Source of the DNA: Ruminococcus flavefaciens
Lineage (GTDB): Bacteria; Bacillota; Clostridia; Oscillospirales; Ruminococcaceae
Length of the DNA: 64,000 bases
Reading direction: 5' to 3'
Assembly (NCBI GenBank): GCA_023667045.1
Contig: JAMPAU010000003.1
Location: 124,001 to 188,000 of the forward strand
A model generated the notes under the pieces. The model was given only the letters and a program-made list of their open reading frames with translations, did not search any database and had not been told where the DNA came from. Of the stretch, positions 9,495 to 16,924 are shown piece by piece (the stretch's first letter is position 1; each line of letters starts with the position of its first letter). A program made the position numbers and the translations under genes.

Positions 9495-9509
9495 AGAGGG
9501 AATTTTTTT
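9484..9509. terminator. Bidirectional intrinsic terminator
   Basis: Perfect 9-base-pair palindromic stem (TCCCTCTTT with AAAGAGGGA) followed by seven T on the plus strand and preceded by A-rich sequence for the minus strand. It separates the convergent small ORF and pssA. Confidence 0.85.
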
Positions 9510-10149
9510 ATCTTGTTTTAGTTTTATACATCATAAAAGCGAGTTCTAGAGCACCTAAAACTATAAATGTCAGCATGGTTTTCATGGTGGGTTTTTTCAG
9601 CTTGAAAGGCGTTATAAAAGCAATAGCTATCAAAAGGAGAGTAGTTCCGTAAGCTGTCGGAAACCATTCGGGGCTTATTTCCTTATGAAAAGCATATACG
9701 ACCGGAAGTATCAGTGCAACGCTCGTAACAGGAAGACCTTCATAGACCTTGCGTACATCGTTTGTCTTTTTCTGACGTTCTTCTTCATTGACATTGAAAT
9801 ATGCCAGTCTTATCACGGCACACAGCGGAAACATTACCAGTACAGGCACGTCGCACCAGCTTGTCATGCCTATCGAGTAGCCTATCACTGATGGCAGTAC
9901 GCCGAAACATACAGCATCGCAAAGTGAATCTATCTGTATGCCGAACTGCTTTTCACTTTCAGTGCGGTCTTTTTTGGTGCGTGCAACCTTGCCGTCAAAC
10001 ATATCACACAGTCCGGAAATCATAAGACACATTATTGCGTATTCGGGGTGAACACTTCCGCCCATGCCCATTGCAAAGAACATTCCCAGTACCGACGACA
10101 CAAGGCTCATATATGTAAGAATAACCGTATAGTTATAGTAACCAATCAT
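9508..10149 (-). CDS. pssA: CDP-diacylglycerol-serine O-phosphatidyltransferase-like CDP-alcohol phosphatidyltransferase
   Basis: A 213-residue membrane enzyme with the CDP-alcohol phosphotransferase signature: CDMFDGKVAR, then after about a dozen residues GIQIDSLCDAV, giving the DxxDG-AR-G-D-D metal-binding pattern. About six membrane helices follow. The family transfers a phosphatidyl group from CDP-diacylglycerol to an alcohol; length and motif spacing fit the serine enzymes of Firmicutes. A GAGGAT ribosome site lies before the ATG. The acceptor alcohol is inferred by family resemblance only. Confidence 0.85.
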   Translation of the reverse strand: MIGYYNYTVILTYMSLVSSVLGMFFAMGMGGSVHPEYAIMCLMISGLCDMFDGKVARTKKDRTESEKQFGIQIDSLCDAVCFGVLPSVIGYSIGMTSWCDVPVLVMFPLCAVIRLAYFNVNEEERQKKTNDVRKVYEGLPVTSVALILPVVYAFHKEISPEWFPTAYGTTLLLIAIAFITPFKLKKPTMKTMLTFIVLGALELAFMMYKTKTR

Positions 10150-10227
10150 TGTTTAATCCTCAAAAAAACAGATTTCGGAAATCATAGAAATAAATACAGA
10201 TTTCCCGATATTATTATATCATAAAAT

Positions 10228-12363
10228 TCACGTTTTTTCAAGAGGTTTGCGTTTTTTCCTTGCGGTCTTTTTCGGCTGAGAGTTTTCACGGTTTTTGCGG
10301 AGCTGTTCCTGTCTGTTTTGCTTGTCTTCAAGACTTTTATAAGCCTGTTCATAGAAAAATTCTTGAGAGTTAAGAAGTTTTTCGTTTTCTTTTGGAACAA
10401 CGTGCAGATAAGTGCCGTCGCTCATCATAGTACGGGCTTTTACATTGTCGTTCATGAGAGTACAGAACATCTCCCACAGGCGTTTTTTAAGTTTGTCGTT
10501 TTCAACAGGTATGGCTACTTCCACACGTCTGATAGTATTTCTTGACATATAGTCAGCCGAACCTATATATATTTTCTGTTCCTTGTGTTCACTGCCGAAT
10601 ATGTATATACGGCTGTGTTCAAGAAAACGTCCTACTATGCTTCTTATGGTTATGTTTTCCGTGAATCCGTCTACATTCGGGATAAGACAGCATATACCAC
10701 GTACGACGAGTTCTATTTTTACGCCTGCCTGTGATGCCTCAACAAGCTTTTTCATAATAGTTCCGTCACAGAGGGCGTTTATTTTTGCACCTATATAACC
10801 CTGACCGCCTTTGCGTGAAATATCAATCTGTTCGTCCATCATGGCGAGAATCTTGTTTCTGAGACAGAGAGGTGCAACAAGCAGTTTGTTTGTTTCCTCA
10901 ACAAAAGTGCCGTTTTGCAGACAGTCAAAGACCTTTTCAGCGTCCTGAGCTATTGCCTTGTCACAGGTGAGTAGCATAAGGTCTGTATAGAGTGCGGAGG
11001 TTTTTTCGTTGTAGTTTCCTGTGCCTACCTGTGTGAGATAATCAAAGTTTCCGCCGGTTGACTTTCTTTTTATAAGCAGAAGTTTAGAATGGGCTTTATA
11101 GTCTTTCGGACCATAAATTACCTTAACGCCGGACTTCTGCAATATTTTAGACCATTCAATATTGTTTGCTTCGTCAAATCTTGCTCTTAGTTCAATCATG
11201 ACAAGCACTTCTTTGCCGTTTTCGGAGGCTGTGCATAGAGCGTCGATAACCTTGCTTCCCTTTGCGAGACGGTAAAGGGTTATCTTAATTGATGTAACTT
11301 TAGGGTCTATGGCACACTCCTGTAAAAGCCTTATAAAAGACTGGTTCATTGATTCAAAGGGATAACTTAATAACATATCCTTTGACTTGACCTGTGCAAA
11401 GATCGGTCTGTTATCCGCAAGCACGGCGGGTTTTCTTGATGAACGGTGTGTATAGTGCAGTTCTGGATTGTCAGAAAGTTCCTGCAACTGAAAAAGATAC
11501 GACAGGTCAAGTGGTATTCTCGAGGTGAAGACACGTACGTTTTTAATTTTAAGTTTTTTGCATATGTAGTCAAGTGCCTCACGGCTGAAATCGTCTGATA
11601 TTTCGAGCCTTACCGGAGCGAGTTTTTTTCTTTTTGCGACGAGTTCTTCCATGCGGTCACGGAAGTCAGCACCCTTGCCCGATACCATAATATCGGCGTT
11701 TCTTGTCACTCTGATAACGGCACGGTCGAGAACCTTATAGCCCTTAAACATCAGATGAGCAAATTGCAGTACTACTTCTTCTTCCAGTATGAAACGCTTA
11801 CCGCCTGCTCCGAGCTGTATAATTCTTTCGCTGTGTTCGTGGCTTATCGGAACTATTCCCACAGATACGCCTTTTTTTGTATTAAGCTGTACAACGGCAT
11901 AGAGTTCCTTGTTTTTCAGAAAAGGAAAAGGCAGAGAATTATTTACTACCAGACCGGAAATAAAAGGTTTTATTTCACGCTTGAAATACAATTCAAGGAA
12001 AGTTTTTTCTTCCTTTGTTGCATTTTCAAAGTTTACGTGTTCAAATCCGTGTACCGAGAGTTCGGACATTGTTTTTCTGTAAGTTTCTTCAGCATATGGC
12101 TGTAAACGTCTGACTGCTGTAAATATTGCGTCAAGCTGTTGAGACGGATTCATGCCAGACTTGCTGTCTTTTTTATTTTTTCCGGATTTTTCGTCGTCGG
12201 TGACAGAGCCTACACGAACCATAAAAAATTCATCGAGATTACTCTGATATATAGCAGAAAATGAAAGTCTTTCAAGTAAGGGGTTATTTGTATCAGAGGC
12301 TTCCTCAAGGACACGCTTGTTAAATTTCAGCCATGAAAGCTCCCTGTTTTCGAGATATTCCAT
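10228..12363 (-). CDS. ppk: Polyphosphate kinase 1
   Basis: About 711 residues with the PPK1 order: N-terminal NRELSWLKFNKRVLEEA and SAIYQSNLDEFFMVRVG, a head domain, then two phospholipase D-like domains with the catalytic histidines H425 (DYKAHSKLLLI) and H583 (RFLEHSRIYIFG), matching the spacing of the E. coli enzyme. It reversibly makes long-chain polyphosphate from ATP. I prefer the ATG at 12363, which follows TTGGAG by six bases, over a TTG four codons upstream. The last about 30 residues are a Lys/Arg-rich tail. It stands alone under a consensus promoter. Confidence 0.95.
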   Translation of the reverse strand: MEYLENRELSWLKFNKRVLEEASDTNNPLLERLSFSAIYQSNLDEFFMVRVGSVTDDEKSGKNKKDSKSGMNPSQQLDAIFTAVRRLQPYAEETYRKTMSELSVHGFEHVNFENATKEEKTFLELYFKREIKPFISGLVVNNSLPFPFLKNKELYAVVQLNTKKGVSVGIVPISHEHSERIIQLGAGGKRFILEEEVVLQFAHLMFKGYKVLDRAVIRVTRNADIMVSGKGADFRDRMEELVAKRKKLAPVRLEISDDFSREALDYICKKLKIKNVRVFTSRIPLDLSYLFQLQELSDNPELHYTHRSSRKPAVLADNRPIFAQVKSKDMLLSYPFESMNQSFIRLLQECAIDPKVTSIKITLYRLAKGSKVIDALCTASENGKEVLVMIELRARFDEANNIEWSKILQKSGVKVIYGPKDYKAHSKLLLIKRKSTGGNFDYLTQVGTGNYNEKTSALYTDLMLLTCDKAIAQDAEKVFDCLQNGTFVEETNKLLVAPLCLRNKILAMMDEQIDISRKGGQGYIGAKINALCDGTIMKKLVEASQAGVKIELVVRGICCLIPNVDGFTENITIRSIVGRFLEHSRIYIFGSEHKEQKIYIGSADYMSRNTIRRVEVAIPVENDKLKKRLWEMFCTLMNDNVKARTMMSDGTYLHVVPKENEKLLNSQEFFYEQAYKSLEDKQNRQEQLRKNRENSQPKKTARKKRKPLEKT

Positions 12364-12420
12364 AAAATACTCCAATCTGCCGGAATTACGGCAAAAATAA
12401 TAAGTGTGGTGTATATTTTC

Positions 12421-12449
12421 ATTATATAACTTTTAATACGGTCTGTCAA
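12421..12449 (-). promoter_or_regulatory. Consensus sigma-A promoter of ppk
   Basis: TTGACA, 17 bases, TATAAT on the minus strand, about 60 bases upstream of the ppk start; a perfect match to the consensus. Confidence 0.85.
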
Positions 12450-12539
12450 GAAGTATTTTCAGACAAGAGTGGGCATTTTAATAATATTATGATATAACAA
12501 AAGAAAAAAGTAGATGTTTATAATCGTTAACGAAAAGCC

Positions 12540-12567
12540 TTGACAAAATATCCCTACATTATATATT
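12540..12567 (+). promoter_or_regulatory. Orphan promoter on the plus strand (possible small RNA)
   Basis: TTGACA, 16 bases, TATATT reading towards the lysC end, with no plus-strand gene behind it. A transcript from about 12575 would stop at the bidirectional terminator near 12710, giving an RNA of about 135 bases. The rest of the 353-base ppk-lysC gap is AT-rich without an ORF. Confidence 0.4.
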
Positions 12568-12675
12568 GATATAGTCGTAAAGTATATTGTTTGCAAACTA
12601 TTACAGAGTTAGTTATGTAACTTTTGTTTTTATTATATCATATACTTTTAATAAAATCAACATACTTTACAGCAA

Positions 12676-12714
12676 ATAAAAATCCCCTGTCAATTCAGTC
12701 AGGGGAAATTTTTA
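12676..12714. terminator. Terminator downstream of lysC (works in both directions by structure)
   Basis: Stem TCCCCTG/CAGGGGA around a 10-base loop, with an A-rich tract on one side and a T tract on the other. Confidence 0.8.
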
Positions 12715-12716
12715 TA

Positions 12717-14057
12717 TTATAGAGATTTTTCGGAATTTATAAACATATCATAGATACGGCGGATAGCCTCTGATAAATCGTGTTCGCTCAGACCAATAAT
12801 AACATTAAGTTCGCTTGAACCTTGGTCAATCATCTTGACGTTTATTCTTGCGTGTGCCATAGATGCAAAGATACGTGCAACAGTACCACGTGTATTTTTC
12901 ATACGTCTGCCGACTATAGCGAGAAGTGCTATACCGTCTTCAATTTCTATGTGGTCGGGAGCTACTTCCTTGCGGATTTCAGCTATTACCTTTTCACGTA
13001 CCGGATTGAGTTCTGCACTGTCAACGGTTATACTCATTGTGTCTATACCGGACGGCATATGCTCAAACGAAACGCCGTTATCAAATAGAACTTTCAGCAC
13101 TTTCATTCCGAATCCTTTTTCGCTGTTCATCATAGCTTTTTCGATATTTATAGTGCTGAAACCCTTACGTCCTGCAATACCTGTGATTGTGTGGTGGAGG
13201 CTCTCCTTGCTGAAGTCGAAATCGTCAGAAACAATCATAGTGCCTTCGTCTTCCGGACGGTTAGTATTTCTTATATTAATCGGAATGCCTGCCGAGCGTA
13301 CAGGGAAAATAGCGTCCTCGTGGAGTACGGAAGCACCCATATAGGCAAGCTCTCTGAGTTCACGGTAGGTTATTACTTCAATGACATCGGGAGTATCAAC
13401 TATACGTGGGTCGGCAACGAGGAATCCCGAAACGTCTGTCCAGTTTTCATAAATTTCAGCTCTTACGGCGTTTGCGATAATAGAGCCGGTAACGTCAGAA
13501 CCGCCACGAGAAAAGGTCTTTATATAGCCCTCTGTGGTACGTCCATAAAATCCCGGAATTACAGCATTGTCAAGGTTTTTGAGCTTACTGCGGACAGCCT
13601 TTACAGTTTCGTCAAGCATGAGTACGCCCTTTGTGTCGAAAATAATAACATCGCCAGCGTCAACGAAATTAAATCCGAGATATGAGGCAAGCACCTTGCC
13701 ATTGAGATATTCACCACGACTTGCGGCAAAGTCCTTAGCCGGACGGGCTTTCAGTTCCTTAACTATAGTATCAAATTCTTCTTCCAGAGACATATCTATG
13801 CCGAGTTCTGCAATAATGCCGTTGTAGCGGTCTTTTATAATCTGAAAATCTTCAGAGAAATCCATACCGCTTCCGGCGAGTTCACAGCACTTGTAAAGCA
13901 TATCTGTAACCTTTATATCGTCTGAAAAACGCTTGCCGGGAGCAGACGGCACAACATACTTTCTTTTATCATCGCTCTTGATTATGTCTGCAACCTTTCT
14001 GAACTGGTTTGCATCAGCAAGACTACTGCCACCAAACTTTACTACTTTATTACCCAT
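12717..14057 (-). CDS. lysC: Aspartate kinase with C-terminal ACT domains
   Basis: About 446 residues. The amino acid kinase domain has KFGGSSLAD at the N-terminus and the FSRGGSDVTGSIIA segment; two ACT domains (from about 310) include AIVGRRMKNTRGTVARIF. It phosphorylates aspartate, the entry to lysine, methionine and threonine synthesis, and ACT domains usually give feedback control. I chose the ATG at 14057 (MGNKVVKFGG) because it begins the conserved domain and has AAAGGA upstream; an in-frame start at 14162 would run through the promoter. No lysine riboswitch was recognised in the leader. Confidence 0.94.
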   Translation of the reverse strand: MGNKVVKFGGSSLADANQFRKVADIIKSDDKRKYVVPSAPGKRFSDDIKVTDMLYKCCELAGSGMDFSEDFQIIKDRYNGIIAELGIDMSLEEEFDTIVKELKARPAKDFAASRGEYLNGKVLASYLGFNFVDAGDVIIFDTKGVLMLDETVKAVRSKLKNLDNAVIPGFYGRTTEGYIKTFSRGGSDVTGSIIANAVRAEIYENWTDVSGFLVADPRIVDTPDVIEVITYRELRELAYMGASVLHEDAIFPVRSAGIPINIRNTNRPEDEGTMIVSDDFDFSKESLHHTITGIAGRKGFSTINIEKAMMNSEKGFGMKVLKVLFDNGVSFEHMPSGIDTMSITVDSAELNPVREKVIAEIRKEVAPDHIEIEDGIALLAIVGRRMKNTRGTVARIFASMAHARINVKMIDQGSSELNVIIGLSEHDLSEAIRRIYDMFINSEKSL

Positions 14058-14117
14058 GAAAAATACCATTCCTTTATATCTGATTGCCCTTAACGGACGT
14101 TTTTTATCACAATAACT

Positions 14118-14146
14118 ATTATATTCCATTTTTCCGGCAAAATCAA
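14118..14146 (-). promoter_or_regulatory. Promoter of lysC
   Basis: TTGATT, 17 bases, TATAAT on the minus strand, about 60 bases before the chosen lysC start; it supports that start over the longer reading frame. Confidence 0.6.
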
Positions 14147-14268
14147 TTGATATAAAAGCCAAATTTAAGGCGTTGTATTCTGTATTTTTGGTGAATACGC
14201 TTGTACGTCAGTGGCGGACATATAAGTTTGATTATAATTTATTTATCTGATGTCATGTACTCGTATAT

Positions 14269-14499
14269 TCAGTCAGTAAAATCTTCTATACGCTTATCCG
14301 GATTTCTTCTGAAATACTCATCAAGCAACCGCTGTGCCTGTGTAGCAAGCAGTCTTGCACCATCAAGTTTTTCGTCAAGCTCATCAAAAGTTTCCGGCGG
14401 ATAAGGTTCTGCCATTTTCGATTGTTCTATAAGCCTTTTAATTTTCTGAGGTGTAAAATTTAACGCCCTGTTCTTCAATATTTCAGATACTCCTTTCAT
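14269..14499 (-). CDS. Small hypothetical protein downstream of the MuB-like ATPase
   Basis: 76 residues from ATG, not recognised. It is charged and mostly helical, with FDELDEKLDGARLLATQAQRLLDEYF as a likely helix pair. The ATG at 14499 lacks a ribosome site; AAAGGAG lies inside the first codons and could serve a TTG at 14478, giving 69 residues. It follows the MuB-like gene by 20 bases on the same strand, so it is probably part of that small operon and of the same mobile-element remnant. Confidence 0.5.
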   Translation of the reverse strand: MKGVSEILKNRALNFTPQKIKRLIEQSKMAEPYPPETFDELDEKLDGARLLATQAQRLLDEYFRRNPDKRIEDFTD

Positions 14500-14519
14500 T
14501 ATGTAATTTTTTTCAATAT

Positions 14520-15443
14520 TTATACTTCAATATCCATGAACTGTGCCATAGCGACAAGTCCGGCATAGGTGTAGTTTTCGTTGTCGTAAGCATTAGAAAA
14601 AAGGTTTATCGCACCTCTTAGCGCCTGTGGTGTACGTGCAATTCTGAGCAGGAAATCAATTTCAGCGTTCATATTCTCAGATTTGAGAACCGGAAAAAGC
14701 TTGCATATATCGTCACGCTGGATTTCTGTATTGCGGTAGATTTTACGTTGTTTTGTGCGGTTTGCAATCTGTGCGAACTCGGCTTTTTTACCGCCCATGC
14801 GTGTTATCGTTTCGGCGTTTCCGATAAAACATATACCGAGAGTCTGACCCTTGTCGCAGAAATAATCTGAAAAACTTCTGAGAATCTCAATAGCTTTGGT
14901 TGTAAGGTGCTGTGATTCGTCGAAAATCAGCACTGTGCCGTCTGAAAGTTTATTTGCTATCGAAATCCACAGCTCATTTATGGATTTTTCCTGTCCTGCA
15001 CCTATGCGGTCAGCAATTGTTTTCAAGAGGCTTTTCGTACTGGTAAGACATGGATTAACAGTTATCAGAAAACTATTTGAGGGATTATCCGCTACAAACT
15101 TCTGTGCTGCTTTTGTCTTGCCTATTCCAGCGTCTCCGCACGCAACAGCAAGTCCGCCCTTTACCTGACATAGTGAAATTATATCATAAATATGCTGTGA
15201 AATACTTGTGGGAGCATATTCTACTTCCGAATATGTAAGGCTTGCCTTTTCCTTTACCCCGAAATACTGTCCGAGAATATCGAATATCTTCTGAGGACTG
15301 GCATTATACTTGCCGTTTCTGATTTGTGAGAGGGCTGTGCCGGACACGCCGATAAGCTGTCCGACGGCATTCTGGCTTAGATTTTTTTCTCTTTGCAGAG
15401 CGTCTACTTTTTCAAGAAGCTCTAACTGTTCGCTTGTATACAA
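14520..15443 (-). CDS. MuB-like AAA+ ATPase with N-terminal helix-turn-helix (transposon target-selection type)
   Basis: 307 residues starting at TTG with AAGGAG nine bases upstream. An N-terminal Cro/C1-type helix-turn-helix (about 18-60, LSQNAVGQLIGVSGTALSQI) is followed by an AAA+ core with Walker A GDAGIGKTKAAQ, Walker B TVLIFDESQHL and a sensor-like IGNAET. This layout is that of MuB, which binds target DNA and activates the MuA transposase. No MuA-like transposase is present next to it, so it looks like an orphan or a co-opted remnant. A divergent repressor and matched operators control the promoter. TnsC/ExeA-like relatives are the alternative family label. Confidence 0.8.
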   Translation of the reverse strand: MYTSEQLELLEKVDALQREKNLSQNAVGQLIGVSGTALSQIRNGKYNASPQKIFDILGQYFGVKEKASLTYSEVEYAPTSISQHIYDIISLCQVKGGLAVACGDAGIGKTKAAQKFVADNPSNSFLITVNPCLTSTKSLLKTIADRIGAGQEKSINELWISIANKLSDGTVLIFDESQHLTTKAIEILRSFSDYFCDKGQTLGICFIGNAETITRMGGKKAEFAQIANRTKQRKIYRNTEIQRDDICKLFPVLKSENMNAEIDFLLRIARTPQALRGAINLFSNAYDNENYTYAGLVAMAQFMDIEV

Positions 15444-15580
15444 TATTTACATCTCCTTGACTTTGTATTTTTATTTACGGATGACATTATAAAAATTACT
15501 CCTTTCTGTTTACTTTTAAAGATAACTGTGATAAAATTATAATACGGGGTTTTATGCCCTCATATATTAACACTATTAAT

Positions 15581-15609
15581 AGTATACTCTCAAATATGAG
15601 AAATGTCAA
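15581..15609 (-). promoter_or_regulatory. Promoter of the MuB-like operon, with an operator in its spacer
   Basis: TTGACA, 17 bases, TATACT on the minus strand. The 17-base spacer contains the whole 14-base operator at 15588-15601, so a bound repressor would block RNA polymerase directly. The transcript leader before the TTG start is about 130 bases. Confidence 0.75.
15588..15601. promoter_or_regulatory. Operator copy 1, TCTCAAATATGAGA
   Basis: Near-perfect inverted repeat with half-sites TCTCA/TGAGA. It matches operator copy 2 at 13 of 14 positions and starts 29 bases from it, close to three helical turns. Confidence 0.75.
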
Positions 15610-15616
15610 GTTTTTT

Positions 15617-15630
15617 TCTCAAATTTGAGA
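15617..15630. promoter_or_regulatory. Operator copy 2, TCTCAAATTTGAGA
   Basis: Perfect 14-base palindrome lying just upstream of the -35 box of the MuB-like gene and 10 bases before the ribosome site of the repressor gene. It is placed to control both directions, a typical Cro/C1-type switch layout. Confidence 0.8.
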
Positions 15631-15651
15631 AATATTTTTCCGGAGGATTTT

Positions 15652-15993
15652 ATGGTTGATAGAATTTGCAGATTAATAGAGGAAAAAGGTTTATCTATAA
15701 ATGCCGTAGAAAAACAGTTAGGATTAGGAAACGGAGCAATAAAGCGTTTTAGTAAAAATTCGCCGTCCATAGACAAAATTATTTCTCTTTCAGATTTTCT
15801 GAATGTTTCCATAGATTATCTGATTCACGGCAATACAAACTGCATGAAAGAATTAACATCTGACGAGCAGGAGTTGCTTATATATTTCAGAGAATTACCT
15901 TTCAGAGAACAGATTAAGCTTATCGGAAAAGCCGAAACTCTCGCTGAAATATGCAAGGGAAATAAAGACAGCATAACAGAAATAACAGGCTGA
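15652..15993 (+). CDS. Cro/C1-type (XRE) transcriptional repressor
   Basis: 113 residues from the ATG at 15652, which follows CGGAGG by six bases. The N-terminal helix-turn-helix (about 4-60, ICRLIEEKGLSINAVEKQLGLG then LSDFLNVSIDYLI) is typical of phage and ICE repressors; the C-terminal part is a short helical tail. It is divergent from the MuB-like gene, with two identical-type palindromes between them, so it is very probably the repressor of that operon and of itself. No protease or RecA-cleavage domain is present. Confidence 0.85.
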   Translation: MVDRICRLIEEKGLSINAVEKQLGLGNGAIKRFSKNSPSIDKIISLSDFLNVSIDYLIHGNTNCMKELTSDEQELLIYFRELPFREQIKLIGKAETLAEICKGNKDSITEITG

Positions 15994-16053
15994 TACTTTC
16001 TTTCTGAAAAGAAGTGACTAAATGCATTTTTTTACAATGAAATGAATACATAA

Positions 16054-16092
16054 CAAAAAAATTCGGACTGTTTTTTAGGCAGTCCGTTTTTT
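16054..16092. terminator. Bidirectional intrinsic terminator
   Basis: Stem CGGACTG/CAGTCCG with flanking A and T tracts, between the convergent repressor gene and the 161-residue ORF. Confidence 0.8.
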
Positions 16093-16093
16093 G

Positions 16094-16576
16094 TCAGTAT
16101 GAGTTGAATATTCTGAATTTCCATTCAAAAGCCTGTGGGTTTTCGTTAAGATTTTTCCAGTCGTTTTCGTCGGGAATATATTTTTTTATGTCATTAAGAA
16201 TAAAAATATTTTTATGCTTTATGCATTCAAGACCTTGCATGAAACTCCTTAATTTATGGGCATTCTCAATATTTGAAATTTCCAGTGTCATACTGTCGGG
16301 ATATATATATTTATTGACCGGAATAAACGAATTTTTAACCAGATAGCCGTAAACCAAATGCAGTGCGTTTTCCGGCAGAGGTATTTTGTAATCTTCGGTT
16401 GTGTATTTTTTTTCGGAACACATATTAGCTATCTCAATGAGACCATCACGAATATCGCTGAAAAACCATGACCGCCAGTGACATATTTCAAAATAACGAC
16501 CGTCTTCCGTACGTGAGATTGCGAGATTTGTTTTCCTGTCTGAGACTTTCGTCTCAATATAAAAATCTAAACTCAT
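16094..16576 (-). CDS. Hypothetical protein
   Basis: About 160 residues, not recognised. The ATG at 16576 follows AGAGGTGA, which favours it over a start 30 codons upstream whose extra residues are Lys/Gln-rich. It begins MSLDFYIETKVSDRKTN and contains FEICHWRSWFF, with no membrane helix or metal motif. It may be an immunity-type or phage-derived protein given its place beside a mobile remnant, but nothing in the sequence shows that. Confidence 0.6.
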   Translation of the reverse strand: MSLDFYIETKVSDRKTNLAISRTEDGRYFEICHWRSWFFSDIRDGLIEIANMCSEKKYTTEDYKIPLPENALHLVYGYLVKNSFIPVNKYIYPDSMTLEISNIENAHKLRSFMQGLECIKHKNIFILNDIKKYIPDENDWKNLNENPQAFEWKFRIFNSY

Positions 16577-16684
16577 ATTTTCACCTCTTATAAAAATAAT
16601 TCTCCATATCTGTTTACTTAATTTTTCGTTTTTTTGCTTCTTGTTTTTTTGCGAAAAATGCAACACTGCCGAGTATAATGTAAA

Positions 16685-16883
16685 TTACCGCTGAATCAAG
16701 GCACGTCCCATATTGTAACAGATATTCACCAGTATCAGAAAATCAACGGACATCACAAGCAGACCGAGAGTCAGTTCTTTTTTAGTATCGGATATCAGAC
16801 TATTGAGAATATATATATTTCCGTAACAATTATTTTCGGTAATTTTTTTAATAAGCAATAGTTCATGTATGAAGTTTACCCTT
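16685..16883 (-). other. Open frame without ATG, one hydrophobic stretch; possible gene relic
   Basis: Between the hypothetical protein and thrS a minus-strand frame of about 65 codons stays open and encodes a hydrophobic stretch (LGLLVMSVDFLILVNICYN). There is no ATG or ribosome site, only a TTG. It is either a decayed small membrane protein gene or chance. The rest of this 348-base gap holds the thrS terminator. Confidence 0.25.
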
Positions 16884-16885
16884 TA

Positions 16886-16918
16886 CGAAAAAGGACGGAC
16901 AATATATATCCGTCCTTA
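16886..16918 (-). terminator. Terminator of thrS
   Basis: Nine-base-pair stem AAGGACGGA/TCCGTCCTT followed by a T tract on the minus strand, just after the thrS stop. Confidence 0.85.
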
Positions 16919-16924
16919 TTTTTG

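Noticed and set aside
12822-13685. Plus-strand open frames of up to 169 codons opposite lysC
   Set aside because: They mirror the clearly real lysC frame on the other strand, have no ribosome sites and show no recognisable protein features.
14058-14268. Lysine riboswitch before lysC
   Set aside because: The leader is short and I could not find the conserved lysine-riboswitch core; the promoter lies only about 60 bases from the start.
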